64,000 nucleotides of DNA. Origin: an uncultured Lachnospiraceae bacterium (GTDB lineage: Bacteria > Bacillota > Clostridia > Lachnospirales > Lachnospiraceae). The notes beneath the pieces were generated by a model. That model was not told the DNA's origin. It did not search any database and saw only the letters and a program-made list of their open reading frames with translations. Shown here piece after piece: positions 40,790 through 48,658 of this stretch. The DNA lies in assembly GCA_910579505.1 (NCBI GenBank), contig CAJTTZ010000010.1:62001-126000 (forward strand), written 5' to 3'. Positions within the stretch are counted from its first letter, which is position 1. Every line of letters starts with the position of its first letter. A program made the translations under genes and the position numbers.

Positions 40790-42667
40790 TTTCTCACATT
40801 CCGACAGAAGCGCAAGCGGCTCCTCCCGCAGATTCCTATGTATTCCCGCAAAAGCCATTCCCATCGTAAACAAGAAAACCAGCCCTCCGCAGACCGCCGA
40901 CGTCTGCCAATGCGTCTGCGTCAGATAGACGGACTTTGCGATGCCGTTTCCATGCGCGCCCTCATCCGCCATCTCCTCCTCGCTTTTTTCCATGTTAAAC
41001 TGCACTTCCCCGTTGCTGAACCGGGTGTCGAACGTTTCCGCAGCCGCCATCTGCAATACCGCCCGCCCCGCGAAAAACTGCCCCGCCATACTGCCCGCTA
41101 TGCTGCCCGCAAAAGCGACGACGAGAATACCTGTAAGAAGGGAGCAGGCGCACTGTCTTTTCGTCATGCCAAGCCCCCGCTCGATGGCGGTCTGCCTCCT
41201 CTGCCTTGTGATTAAGAGATGGCAGAAAAAAACCACAATACAGACTGCGCTCACAATGCCCGACGTCAGCAGAACGGCGGACATGGTCCGCATGTTTTTC
41301 AGCCCGCCCTCCAGCTTGCTGTAACCGCCGTCATAGAAGGTGATCTCCACATGATCGACCCCCTGCGCCTCCCAAAGCCTTCTATAATTTTCCATGCTCT
41401 CGCTGCCGTTTGGAATCTGAAAGGAAGTGGTGTAACCCTTCATGGGACCGTGGAGCGCGATACTGTCCGCATTGCTGTTTTTGATAGAAGCGGTGGGGAT
41501 AAACACCTCGTTTCTGTCAAGCACATACCCCCAGTCCCCGTCCGTGCCGACGCCCACCTCATAGATGCCCTTGATGGTGTAATCGCTCTCCTCAAAAACT
41601 TCGTATACCCCGCCGTCGGCTTTCAGATACCCTTCCGCGCCGCCCCTGCCCGGGGACGCCGCGTAGTTGGCATAGCGCAGTGCCAGATGCAGGGAATCCC
41701 CCACTTTCAGCCCGTTCCTTACGGCAAATTTATCCGACACCAGGCACACTTTATTCCCCTGCCTGTAATCCTCCTGTGAAAAGCTTTCCCCCTGCGCCAC
41801 ATACGCCTGCTTCGTATAAAACGCCATGATCAGGTTCAGGTTCTGCGTCGCCGTCACGGGAAGCGATAGGTGGATCTTTCGCTGCAAATGCTCCTCACAG
41901 AGGTTCAGCCAGTCCTGCCCTTCCTTCGTGTCATAAAAACCCGGCGTCACCTCCACGATCCAGTTTCCCGTAAGCTCCGTTGGCAGCCGGTTCCCATCTT
42001 CGTCAGCCTGTGTGGAGTAAGGCCCCGCTATCGGCGCATATTCAAAGGTTGCCTGCGGCCCCTTTTCTTTAAAATCGTGTGCCCACCCGTCCGCCACCGC
42101 CATCAGATACGTCTTATCCGCGTACAGCTTCTGCGGGTGTTCATTGTTGTGGTCACATAGATTGACCGGGTTAAAATTGACCGGGTAGACACTGTACAGC
42201 ACCCGTTTCACATCCATCTTCACGGGCCCCGCCGGCACACAGTCCACAAGGGGCGAAGCCTCCATGATGATATACTGGGAAAAACCCTCCTCATCCTCCT
42301 TCAGTTTATAATCCTGCGGCAGTGCCTCATAGTACGCCCGCTGCTCCGGCCCGCTCAGATATCCCGCGCCCGCAAAATCCAGCACATCGGGAGAAATGGT
42401 CTCCCCGTAAACCGCCCGGCTGAAATACCGATAATCTTTCCTGTCCGCATACCATATGGCTTCCTGCACCATCCGCTCCGGCGTCTGTTCCACCGTGCCT
42501 ATGGTCGTAAAGATTTCCTCGAACCGCCGCACATTGTCCCCGCTAAGCTTCCAGAGATTTCCTCCCGCGCAGACCAAAGCCACCGTAAAGGAGAGCAGTA
42601 GGAAAAAGAGCGCCGTCCTGACCGGCGTCCGCGCAAGTCTGGTCAAACTGTTTCTGATCGCTGCCAT
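40784..42667 (-). CDS. ABC transporter permease, FtsX/MacB-like, tandem copy 1
   Basis: A 627-residue membrane protein. N-terminal membrane segment (ALFFLLLSFTVALVCAG), a large extracytoplasmic domain (about 50-470), a membrane segment (about 478-505), and two more towards the C-terminus. It ends ECEKM. It shares most of its sequence with the next gene upstream, including MA-IRNSLTRLARTP, the GAGYLSGPEQRAYYEALPQDY block and VEITFYDGGYSKLEGGLKNM. Start fixed by AGGGGGATAT; an earlier in-frame ATG lies in the compound element. Function likely efflux or envelope signalling with the adjacent ATPase. Confidence 0.85.
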   Translation of the reverse strand: MAAIRNSLTRLARTPVRTALFFLLLSFTVALVCAGGNLWKLSGDNVRRFEEIFTTIGTVEQTPERMVQEAIWYADRKDYRYFSRAVYGETISPDVLDFAGAGYLSGPEQRAYYEALPQDYKLKEDEEGFSQYIIMEASPLVDCVPAGPVKMDVKRVLYSVYPVNFNPVNLCDHNNEHPQKLYADKTYLMAVADGWAHDFKEKGPQATFEYAPIAGPYSTQADEDGNRLPTELTGNWIVEVTPGFYDTKEGQDWLNLCEEHLQRKIHLSLPVTATQNLNLIMAFYTKQAYVAQGESFSQEDYRQGNKVCLVSDKFAVRNGLKVGDSLHLALRYANYAASPGRGGAEGYLKADGGVYEVFEESDYTIKGIYEVGVGTDGDWGYVLDRNEVFIPTASIKNSNADSIALHGPMKGYTTSFQIPNGSESMENYRRLWEAQGVDHVEITFYDGGYSKLEGGLKNMRTMSAVLLTSGIVSAVCIVVFFCHLLITRQRRQTAIERGLGMTKRQCACSLLTGILVVAFAGSIAGSMAGQFFAGRAVLQMAAAETFDTRFSNGEVQFNMEKSEEEMADEGAHGNGIAKSVYLTQTHWQTSAVCGGLVFLFTMGMAFAGIHRNLREEPLALLSECEKM

Positions 42668-42698
42668 ATATCCCCCTAACTCCGTCCCCCACATCACT

Positions 42699-42794
42699 GG
42701 AGAATGCCGCTTTTCAAGCATTCTCCTATGCGAAACTTAGTACTTTTTGGCGTCTCGTCCTATGGCGAGACGTCTTTAGAAGTACTTTTCGCAT
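42699..42794 (-). repeat. Compound two-hairpin element, copy B
   Basis: Minus strand: stop of the second permease, then ATGCGAAA/TTTCGCAT with inner AAGTAC and GGCGTCTCG/CGAGACG stems (42728-42794), then GGAGAATGC/GCATTCTCC (42699-42726), directly before the next permease gene. Confidence 0.85.
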
Positions 42795-42798
42795 TTTC

Positions 42799-44697
42799 TC
42801 ACATTTTCTCACATTCCGACAGAAGCTTAAGCGGCTCCTCCCGCAGGTTTCTGTATATTCCCGCAAAAGCCGTTCCTACGGTAAACAGGAAAATCAGCCC
42901 CCCGCAGACCGCCGATATCCGCCAATCCGTCTGCGTCAGATAGGCGGACTTTGCGATACCGCTCCCGTCCGCGTTCTCATCCTCCATCTCCGCCTCATTC
43001 TCTTCCATGGTGAACTGCACTTCCCCGTTGCTAAACCGGGTGTCGAAGGTTTCCGCGGACGCCATCTGCAATACCGCCCGCCCCGCGAAAAACTGTCCCC
43101 CGAAGCCGCCTGCCATACTGCCCGCAAGGGCGATCACAAAAACACCCGCAAGAAGAGAGCTGGCGCACGCAGCTTTCGTCATGCCAAGACACCGCTCGAT
43201 GGCAGTCTGCCTTTTCTGCTTCGTGATCAAGAGATGGCAGAAAAAGATAACGATACAAACCGCACTGACAACGCCTGTCGTCAGTAAAACAGCTGACATG
43301 GTCTGCATGTTTTTCAGCCCGCCCTCCAGCTTACTGTAGCCGCCGTCGTAAAAGGTGATCTCCACATGATCGACTCCCTGCGCCTCCCACAATCTTTTAT
43401 AATTCTCGATGCTCTCGCTGCCGTTGGGAATCCGGAAGGAAGTGGTGTATCCCTTCATGGGTCCGTAGTACGCAATGTTATCCTCGTTGCTGTTTTTGAT
43501 GGAAGCCGTAGGGATAAATACCTCGTTTCTCGCCAGCATATATCCCCAGCCGCCTTCAAACGTGCCGACACCCACATCATAGATGCCCTTGATCGTATAG
43601 TCACTCTCCTCAAAAACCTCATACACCCCGCCGTCTGCTTTCAGCCTCCCGCCCCAGTCACCCATACCGCCCAGATTCGCGCAAGTCGCGTAGTTGGCAT
43701 AGCGCAGCGCCAGATGCAGGGGATCACCCACCCGCAGTCCATTCACCCTTGCAAAGGCGGCGGAAATCAGACACACCTTGTTTCCCTGCTGATAGTCCTC
43801 CTCCGAAAAGAGTTCCCCCTCCGCAAGATACGCCTGTTTGTTGTAAAACGCCATGACCAGATTCAGATCCTCCGTCGCCGTCACGGGAAAGGACAGGTGC
43901 TTTGAGCCGCGCAGCACACATTCCTCACAGAGCCGCAGCCAGTCCTGCCCCTCCTTCGTCTCGTAAAATCCCGGCGTCACCTCCGCGATCCAGTCCCCCG
44001 TCAGATCGGTGGGCAGCCTGTTTCCCTCCGCGTCAGCCTGTGTGGAGTAAGGTCCTTCCAACGGCTCGTATTCAAATTTGGCTTCGGCGCCGTTTTCAGC
44101 CCAGTCGTGGGCAAACCCGTCCGCCAGCGCCATCACATAAGTCTTATCCGCATACAGCGGTTCCGGGTTGTCATTGTTATGGTCGCACAGATAAAAGTAG
44201 AAAACATTGGGCGGATATGTGCTGTACAGCACATTCTTTAGCTCCATCTTCACGGGACCCGCGGGCACGCAGTCTTCAAACGGGGATGCCTCCACCACCA
44301 TAAACTGCCATAAACCGCCCTCCCACTCTTTAAACGCATAGTCCTGCGGCAGCGCCTCGTAGTAAGCGCGCTGCTCCGGCCCGCTCAGATACCCCGCACC
44401 CTCGAAGTCCAGCACATCGGGGGAAATGGTCTCCCCGTAAACCGCCCGGTTATAATACCGATAGTCTGCAAGATCCGCATACCAGACCGCCTCCTGTTGC
44501 GTCCGCTCCGGCGTCTGCTCCACCGTGCCTATAGTCACAAAGATCTCCTCAAACCGCCGCAGATTGTCCCCGCAGAGTTTCCAGAGACTTGCTCCCGCAC
44601 AGACAAGCGCCACCGTAAAGGATAGCAGCAGAAAAAAGAGCGCCGTCTTAATAGGTGTCCGGGCAAGTCTTTTCAAACTGTTTCTAATCATTGCCAC
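42799..44697 (-). CDS. ABC transporter permease, FtsX/MacB-like, tandem copy 2
   Basis: A 632-residue paralogue of its downstream neighbour with the same membrane layout (one N-terminal segment, large external domain, three C-terminal segments) and the same ECEKM end. Differences cluster in the external domain (for example NLGGMGDWGGRLKADG), as expected if the two copies form an asymmetric pair. GTG start with GAGGAGGTAGTAT upstream, supported by alignment with the MA-IRNSL start of the other copy. Confidence 0.85.
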   Translation of the reverse strand: MAMIRNSLKRLARTPIKTALFFLLLSFTVALVCAGASLWKLCGDNLRRFEEIFVTIGTVEQTPERTQQEAVWYADLADYRYYNRAVYGETISPDVLDFEGAGYLSGPEQRAYYEALPQDYAFKEWEGGLWQFMVVEASPFEDCVPAGPVKMELKNVLYSTYPPNVFYFYLCDHNNDNPEPLYADKTYVMALADGFAHDWAENGAEAKFEYEPLEGPYSTQADAEGNRLPTDLTGDWIAEVTPGFYETKEGQDWLRLCEECVLRGSKHLSFPVTATEDLNLVMAFYNKQAYLAEGELFSEEDYQQGNKVCLISAAFARVNGLRVGDPLHLALRYANYATCANLGGMGDWGGRLKADGGVYEVFEESDYTIKGIYDVGVGTFEGGWGYMLARNEVFIPTASIKNSNEDNIAYYGPMKGYTTSFRIPNGSESIENYKRLWEAQGVDHVEITFYDGGYSKLEGGLKNMQTMSAVLLTTGVVSAVCIVIFFCHLLITKQKRQTAIERCLGMTKAACASSLLAGVFVIALAGSMAGGFGGQFFAGRAVLQMASAETFDTRFSNGEVQFTMEENEAEMEDENADGSGIAKSAYLTQTDWRISAVCGGLIFLFTVGTAFAGIYRNLREEPLKLLSECEKM

Positions 44698-44714
44698 ATA
44701 CTACCTCCTCATTC

Positions 44715-44772
44715 GGAAAATGCTTGCATTCTCCCATGTGAGATGGAGTTGCAAAGCAACTCCATCTCACAT
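44715..44772 (-). repeat. Compound two-hairpin element, copy D
   Basis: Minus strand: the stop of the third permease lies in a 17-pair perfect hairpin (ATGTGAGATGGAGTTGC, loop AAA), followed by GGAAAATGC/GCATTCTCC with a two-base loop, then the ribosome-binding site of the next gene. The most compact copy. Confidence 0.9.
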
Positions 44773-45999
44773 TGTCTTCGTCAGCATCTCCATCACACTC
44801 AGCCTATGGAGCGCCAGAATCGCCATCGCTGCCCCGGAAAGAAAGGCAAGAAAGAACATCGAACCCGACAGGACCAGCACACCCACCGCAGGGCGCAGGA
44901 AAATCGCCGCCAACAGACTCCCCAAAAGACAGGCAGCCGCCTCCACAAGCGCCGTCTCCCCGAAAAGCAGGAAGAAGCTTCGGCCCCGCCCCGTCCCGAG
45001 AGAGCGAAGGAGCGCATACTCCTCCCGCCTGCTCTGCAGGGAGAGATAACTGCAGAGATACCCGATAAAGATGACAATCGCCACAAGAAACGGCAGCATC
45101 CCCCGAAGGAGCGCCAGATTCTTCGACAGCGTCTCCGCGGAGCGGATAAACGCCTCGTCCATGATTGTCAGCGCATTGCCGTCCGTGCGATGTCTGGCAC
45201 GGGTGATCACCGACAGAAACTTCACCTCGTCGTGCATCTGCGCTTTCAGCGCATTGAGCTGAAACGGATCCTTCACCGTAAAAGAGCCGGAGTCCGCATA
45301 AAAATCAATGCCCCGACTGTGATATGCCCCGCGCATATAGTCAAGGGGAAGGATGACCTCCGGCGGCACCCAGTTCCCCCTGTATTCCCCAATCTGCATA
45401 CTTCCCACAATCCGATATGTATCCGTGATCAGCGGCTCGATAAAGATCTCGCTTCCCTCCAGTGCATAGCGGTAGTAAAATATGGTTAACATAACATTAT
45501 CCCCAAGACGCAGCCCCTTCTCCTCCATAAGGGCGGCATCCAGAATACATACCTTTTCTGTCGTCTCAAGAATGTCCGCGTCCACGCCAGCAAACCAGGT
45601 GATCTCCTCCCTCTTCATGCCGGATACGCCCTCCGGCGCGTTCATGCCCATACCGTAATGGTTCAGATTTTCTTTATATTCCTCCACGGTAAACGCGCCG
45701 AACCCGAATTTCAGGCGCACGGTAAAAACCGGGTCCTTCACATACGCGGATTCCCGCACGCCCATCATACGGTCTTCCCTGATCGTCATGCCCTCCCGCT
45801 GGGAGCCGTTCAACGTGCTGATCCGCGCCGTGACCTCGAGCACATTGGGGAGGTCCGCAAGCTGTTTCTCCGTGCTGTCCATATTGCCCGCGTAGACGTC
45901 CAGAATCATAACGGTCATCACACTGATCAGAATATGCAGGATGCTCTTTTTTCTGTGCCGCACAATATTTCTGACGGTCTGCCTCATAAAAAACTTCAT
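44767..45999 (-). CDS. ABC transporter permease, FtsX/MacB-like, third subunit
   Basis: A 410-residue permease with an N-terminal membrane segment (KSILHILISVMTVMILDVYAG), an external domain (about 45-290) and three C-terminal segments (FLVAIVIFIGYLCSYLSL, FGETALVEAAACLLGSLLAAIF, MFFLAFLSGAAMAILALH), ending in RLSVMEMLTKTM. It is distantly related to the two 630-residue copies that follow. Together with the ATPase they would make one or two transporter complexes. Follows the probable anti-sigma gene by 43 bases. Confidence 0.83.
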   Translation of the reverse strand: MKFFMRQTVRNIVRHRKKSILHILISVMTVMILDVYAGNMDSTEKQLADLPNVLEVTARISTLNGSQREGMTIREDRMMGVRESAYVKDPVFTVRLKFGFGAFTVEEYKENLNHYGMGMNAPEGVSGMKREEITWFAGVDADILETTEKVCILDAALMEEKGLRLGDNVMLTIFYYRYALEGSEIFIEPLITDTYRIVGSMQIGEYRGNWVPPEVILPLDYMRGAYHSRGIDFYADSGSFTVKDPFQLNALKAQMHDEVKFLSVITRARHRTDGNALTIMDEAFIRSAETLSKNLALLRGMLPFLVAIVIFIGYLCSYLSLQSRREEYALLRSLGTGRGRSFFLLFGETALVEAAACLLGSLLAAIFLRPAVGVLVLSGSMFFLAFLSGAAMAILALHRLSVMEMLTKTM

Positions 46000-46042
46000 G
46001 CCTTTTCCTCCGTGTCAGAGCAGTTTCCTTTGTCCTGCTATC

Positions 46043-46756
46043 CTATTTCTTATGCCGGTTCTTATTGTACGCTTCGCTTTCCCACACACGTTTCAGCTCG
46101 GCGTAACACTTCCCGTCCTCCTTGGTCAGTTCCAGCTCCAGAGCCGCCTGCCGCTCCAGATTCTCATCCACGATCCAGAGACGGAACGCGCCCTGCATGA
46201 CCTTTCCCGCGTCCTCCTGACGCTCCGGCGCCACCCACCACTCAAGTTTGTCTCCAAATACCAGAATATCATCATCCCGGATCATCACCATCTGCCTGTC
46301 ATAGACATAGTGTTCCGGCAGCTCCACCCGAAAGGTACATTTATAGGGATAATAGGTGCACCGCCCTGTCTCGTCGAAATCCTCGTCAGTCCATGCCTCT
46401 TCATACGGCTCCCTCTTCAATTGAATCCGCTCTCCCTCTTTCAGTTTCTGCCAGCCGTGCTCCTCCGTGGCGGCATAGACCACCACATCATCCCCGATCA
46501 TCCCGGGGTTAGCAAAAAGCAGGAGGGAAAAAAGCATACATGCCGCAAAAACCGCCGCCGGTATTCTTGGCGCAAGTCTCCTCCTTCCGCGTCTCCCCGC
46601 CGCTGCGCCCGCTATGATGCGTTTTCTCGCAGACTCGTCCGGCACGATCCGCGAGACTGCCCCGCGCAGGCGGCTCTCCATCGCGCTTATTGCCATTTCA
46701 TGTTCCGGCGTTTCCCTTTCTGTCACTTCTTTTTCATCCCACTCTCTTACTTCCAT
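46043..46756 (-). CDS. Probable anti-sigma factor, single-pass membrane protein
   Basis: A 237-residue protein with an N-terminal cytoplasmic part (about 1-65, charged, with RLRGAVSRIVPDESARKRIIAG), one membrane segment (IPAAVFAACMLFSLLLFA) and an external domain (about 95-237) rich in Glu, Trp and Tyr. This layout and its place 49 bases after an ECF sigma gene point to an anti-sigma factor that releases the sigma factor on an envelope signal. I see no zinc-binding HxxxCxxC. Start picked for AAGGAGAGACGTGTC. Confidence 0.65.
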   Translation of the reverse strand: MEVREWDEKEVTERETPEHEMAISAMESRLRGAVSRIVPDESARKRIIAGAAAGRRGRRRLAPRIPAAVFAACMLFSLLLFANPGMIGDDVVVYAATEEHGWQKLKEGERIQLKREPYEEAWTDEDFDETGRCTYYPYKCTFRVELPEHYVYDRQMVMIRDDDILVFGDKLEWWVAPERQEDAGKVMQGAFRLWIVDENLERQAALELELTKEDGKCYAELKRVWESEAYNKNRHKK

Positions 46757-46805
46757 GACACGTCTCTCCTTCCTCAAACATGCCTTCCCTGATTCTAAGT
46801 ACGTG

Positions 46806-47303
46806 TTATCCCGTCTCCTGCAAAAGCCTCTTAAGCTTCTCCCGTCCCCGCTCCAGACGTTTTCTGACCGCGGACTCCGAGAGCCCGAGCATCCCCGCTA
46901 TCTCCCTTCCCTGATACCCTTCCACATAGTGCAAAAGCAATACCTCACTGTATTTGGAGGGCAAAAGCAGAAGGCTGTCCATCAGCTGCGTTTCCTCCTC
47001 CTTTTCGTAGTATCTGGAAAGCTGCTCCACCGAGATCTTCGGATGGTTTTTGTAAAAGCGCAGCCTGTTTTTACAGAGATTGCTGTCCACCCGGATCAGC
47101 CATGCCTTCCGATGTTCCTCCGTCTCAAACAATTTCCCGCTCTCCAAATGTTCCATATATTTAATCAGTGTATCCTGCACCACATCCTCGGCGTCAAAGG
47201 CATTTTTCATCATCACAAAGGCAATACGGTAAAGCATATTTCCGTATACCCCAAAAATCTCCTCCACGCCCTGATCCGGGCTGTCCGTCCTCTTCTCCAA
47301 CAT
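46806..47303 (-). CDS. ECF-type RNA polymerase sigma factor
   Basis: A 165-residue sigma-70 family factor with only regions 2 and 4: NAFDAEDVVQDTLIKYM (region 2) and LLLHYVEGYQGREIAGMLGLSESAVRKRLERGREKLKRLL (region 4 helix-turn-helix). Heads an operon with a probable anti-sigma gene and four ABC-transporter genes, so the transporter is probably its main output and may export or detoxify the inducing agent. A candidate ECF promoter upstream suggests positive autoregulation. Confidence 0.92.
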   Translation of the reverse strand: MLEKRTDSPDQGVEEIFGVYGNMLYRIAFVMMKNAFDAEDVVQDTLIKYMEHLESGKLFETEEHRKAWLIRVDSNLCKNRLRFYKNHPKISVEQLSRYYEKEEETQLMDSLLLLPSKYSEVLLLHYVEGYQGREIAGMLGLSESAVRKRLERGREKLKRLLQETG

Positions 47304-47357
47304 GTCACCGCCTTCGGGCGTCCCCGTCTTTTCTTCCGCTTTTCAAAACTCCTGCTA

Positions 47358-47391
47358 CTAATAAAACACACAGCGGCATAAAAATGTGACA
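47358..47391 (-). promoter_or_regulatory. Candidate ECF-sigma promoter
   Basis: Minus strand TGTCACATTT, about 13 bases, then TGTTTTATTAG, located 55-90 bases before the sigma gene. The TGTCACA-type -35 has the look of ECF promoters in clostridia; autoregulation is inferred. Confidence 0.5.
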
Positions 47392-47407
47392 CCCGCCACC
47401 TATTTTT

Positions 47408-48397
47408 TTACGTTTCCCTGTTGCGCTTCCTGTACTCCTTCGGGGAACAGCCCACCCTTTTTAAAAACTGCCTGTTAAAATTGGAAAGATTGCTGTAACC
47501 GCAGGCAAAGGCGATATCCGCGATCTGCTCCGTACTGTCACTGAGCGCTTCGCATGCGGCACGGATCCGAAGCTGGGTCAGATGCTCGATGGCGCCGATC
47601 CCCACCGCCTTTCGAAAACACCTCATAAAATGGCTCTTGCTCAGATGCACCAGCCCCGCAAGCCGCTCTACCGTAATATCCTCCCTGAAATTCTGCGCCA
47701 TATACTCGAGCGCAGGGCGGATGGCCTCCGTCTCATCCTCCGCGCCGTTCTTCTCAAACAGGATCTCCCCGCTCTCCTCCAGAATCCAGATAAGCCTCAG
47801 GAGCTCGCTTTTCAGCAGCAGGTCAGAACGGGCCGAGTTGCCGCGCACACAGGAAAAAATCCGCGCTGCCAGAGGCCTTAACTCTTCATACTCAGCCATC
47901 CCCCTTCGGATACAGACATTCATGCGGATATTTCCTTTTATGATCGGGCGGATGCACTCATTGGTACAGCGGTCACCGCTCCCGGCCCCAAGCATCGCCG
48001 GGCTGAATACAAGCGCATCGTACACCAGCATTCTTGCATCATCCCCAAAACCATCGCCATCACGGCTGTCATCCCCAAAACTGCCGTCACCCCCGTTATC
48101 CGGCTTCACCGCTGCCGCAGTCCCTGCCTCCAGGTACGTCTTCTGCTCCCTGCACGGATAGGCGGCGTGCAGCATATTAGGCGGTATGAGCAGCAGCTCC
48201 CCCTCCCCCGCCTCCAGCTTCCTGCTGCCGCAGATAAATTCTCCCCTTCCATGCAGGATATGAATCAATTCAAACTCACTGTGCCAGTGCATGGGCACAT
48301 TCACAAACCACTCCGGCATCCTGCACTCGTAATAGCTGTAGGGTATCCATGTCGTGCTGTGCTGTCTCTTTTCCTGTGTCTCCCTGTTCGGCGTCAT
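47408..48397 (-). CDS. AraC-family transcriptional regulator
   Basis: A 329-residue regulator. N-terminal cupin-type sensor domain (MHWHSEFELIHILHGRGEFICG; LLIPPNMLHAAYPC), a Gly/Asp-rich insert (about 100-122), and C-terminal double helix-turn-helix (ITVERLAGLVHLSKSHFMRCFRKAVG ... IADIAFACGYSNLSNFNRQFLKRVGCSPKEYRK). Such proteins usually activate a divergent sugar gene; here a GH31 glycosidase is divergent. Start by GGAGGAGAGACT; the frame stays open further upstream into the glycosidase gene but without a plausible start. Confidence 0.92.
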   Translation of the reverse strand: MTPNRETQEKRQHSTTWIPYSYYECRMPEWFVNVPMHWHSEFELIHILHGRGEFICGSRKLEAGEGELLLIPPNMLHAAYPCREQKTYLEAGTAAAVKPDNGGDGSFGDDSRDGDGFGDDARMLVYDALVFSPAMLGAGSGDRCTNECIRPIIKGNIRMNVCIRRGMAEYEELRPLAARIFSCVRGNSARSDLLLKSELLRLIWILEESGEILFEKNGAEDETEAIRPALEYMAQNFREDITVERLAGLVHLSKSHFMRCFRKAVGIGAIEHLTQLRIRAACEALSDSTEQIADIAFACGYSNLSNFNRQFLKRVGCSPKEYRKRNRET

Positions 48398-48581
48398 AGT
48401 CTCTCCTCCCCGGTTTTCCCTGCCCGCTATCCAAAATCCCCCGCAGCGGTACCGACAATTATTTTTAGTCTCCTCATATTTATAATAGAAAAGTATCATT
48501 AAGAGGTAGCATTTCAATAGCATTTCGCGTCCCAATAATAATATTATACTATTACAGCCCGCATTTCTCAATCGTTTAAGT

Positions 48582-48617
48582 AAGTTTTTGGGAACGGGGC
48601 AAAAACTTTGATAAAAT
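48582..48617 (+). promoter_or_regulatory. GH31 promoter with 9-9-9 dyad
   Basis: AAGTTTTTG (48582-48590), nine-base spacer, CAAAAACTT (48600-48608) is an exact inverted repeat. It covers the -35 of a candidate promoter TTGGGA, 18 bases, TAAAAT (48588-48617). A perfect symmetric dyad is more typical of a LacI- or MarR-type dimer than of AraC, so another regulator may act here. Confidence 0.6.
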
Positions 48618-48658
48618 TGACACAGACTAAGAAGCAGAATAAGAAAAGGAGGCAGATT

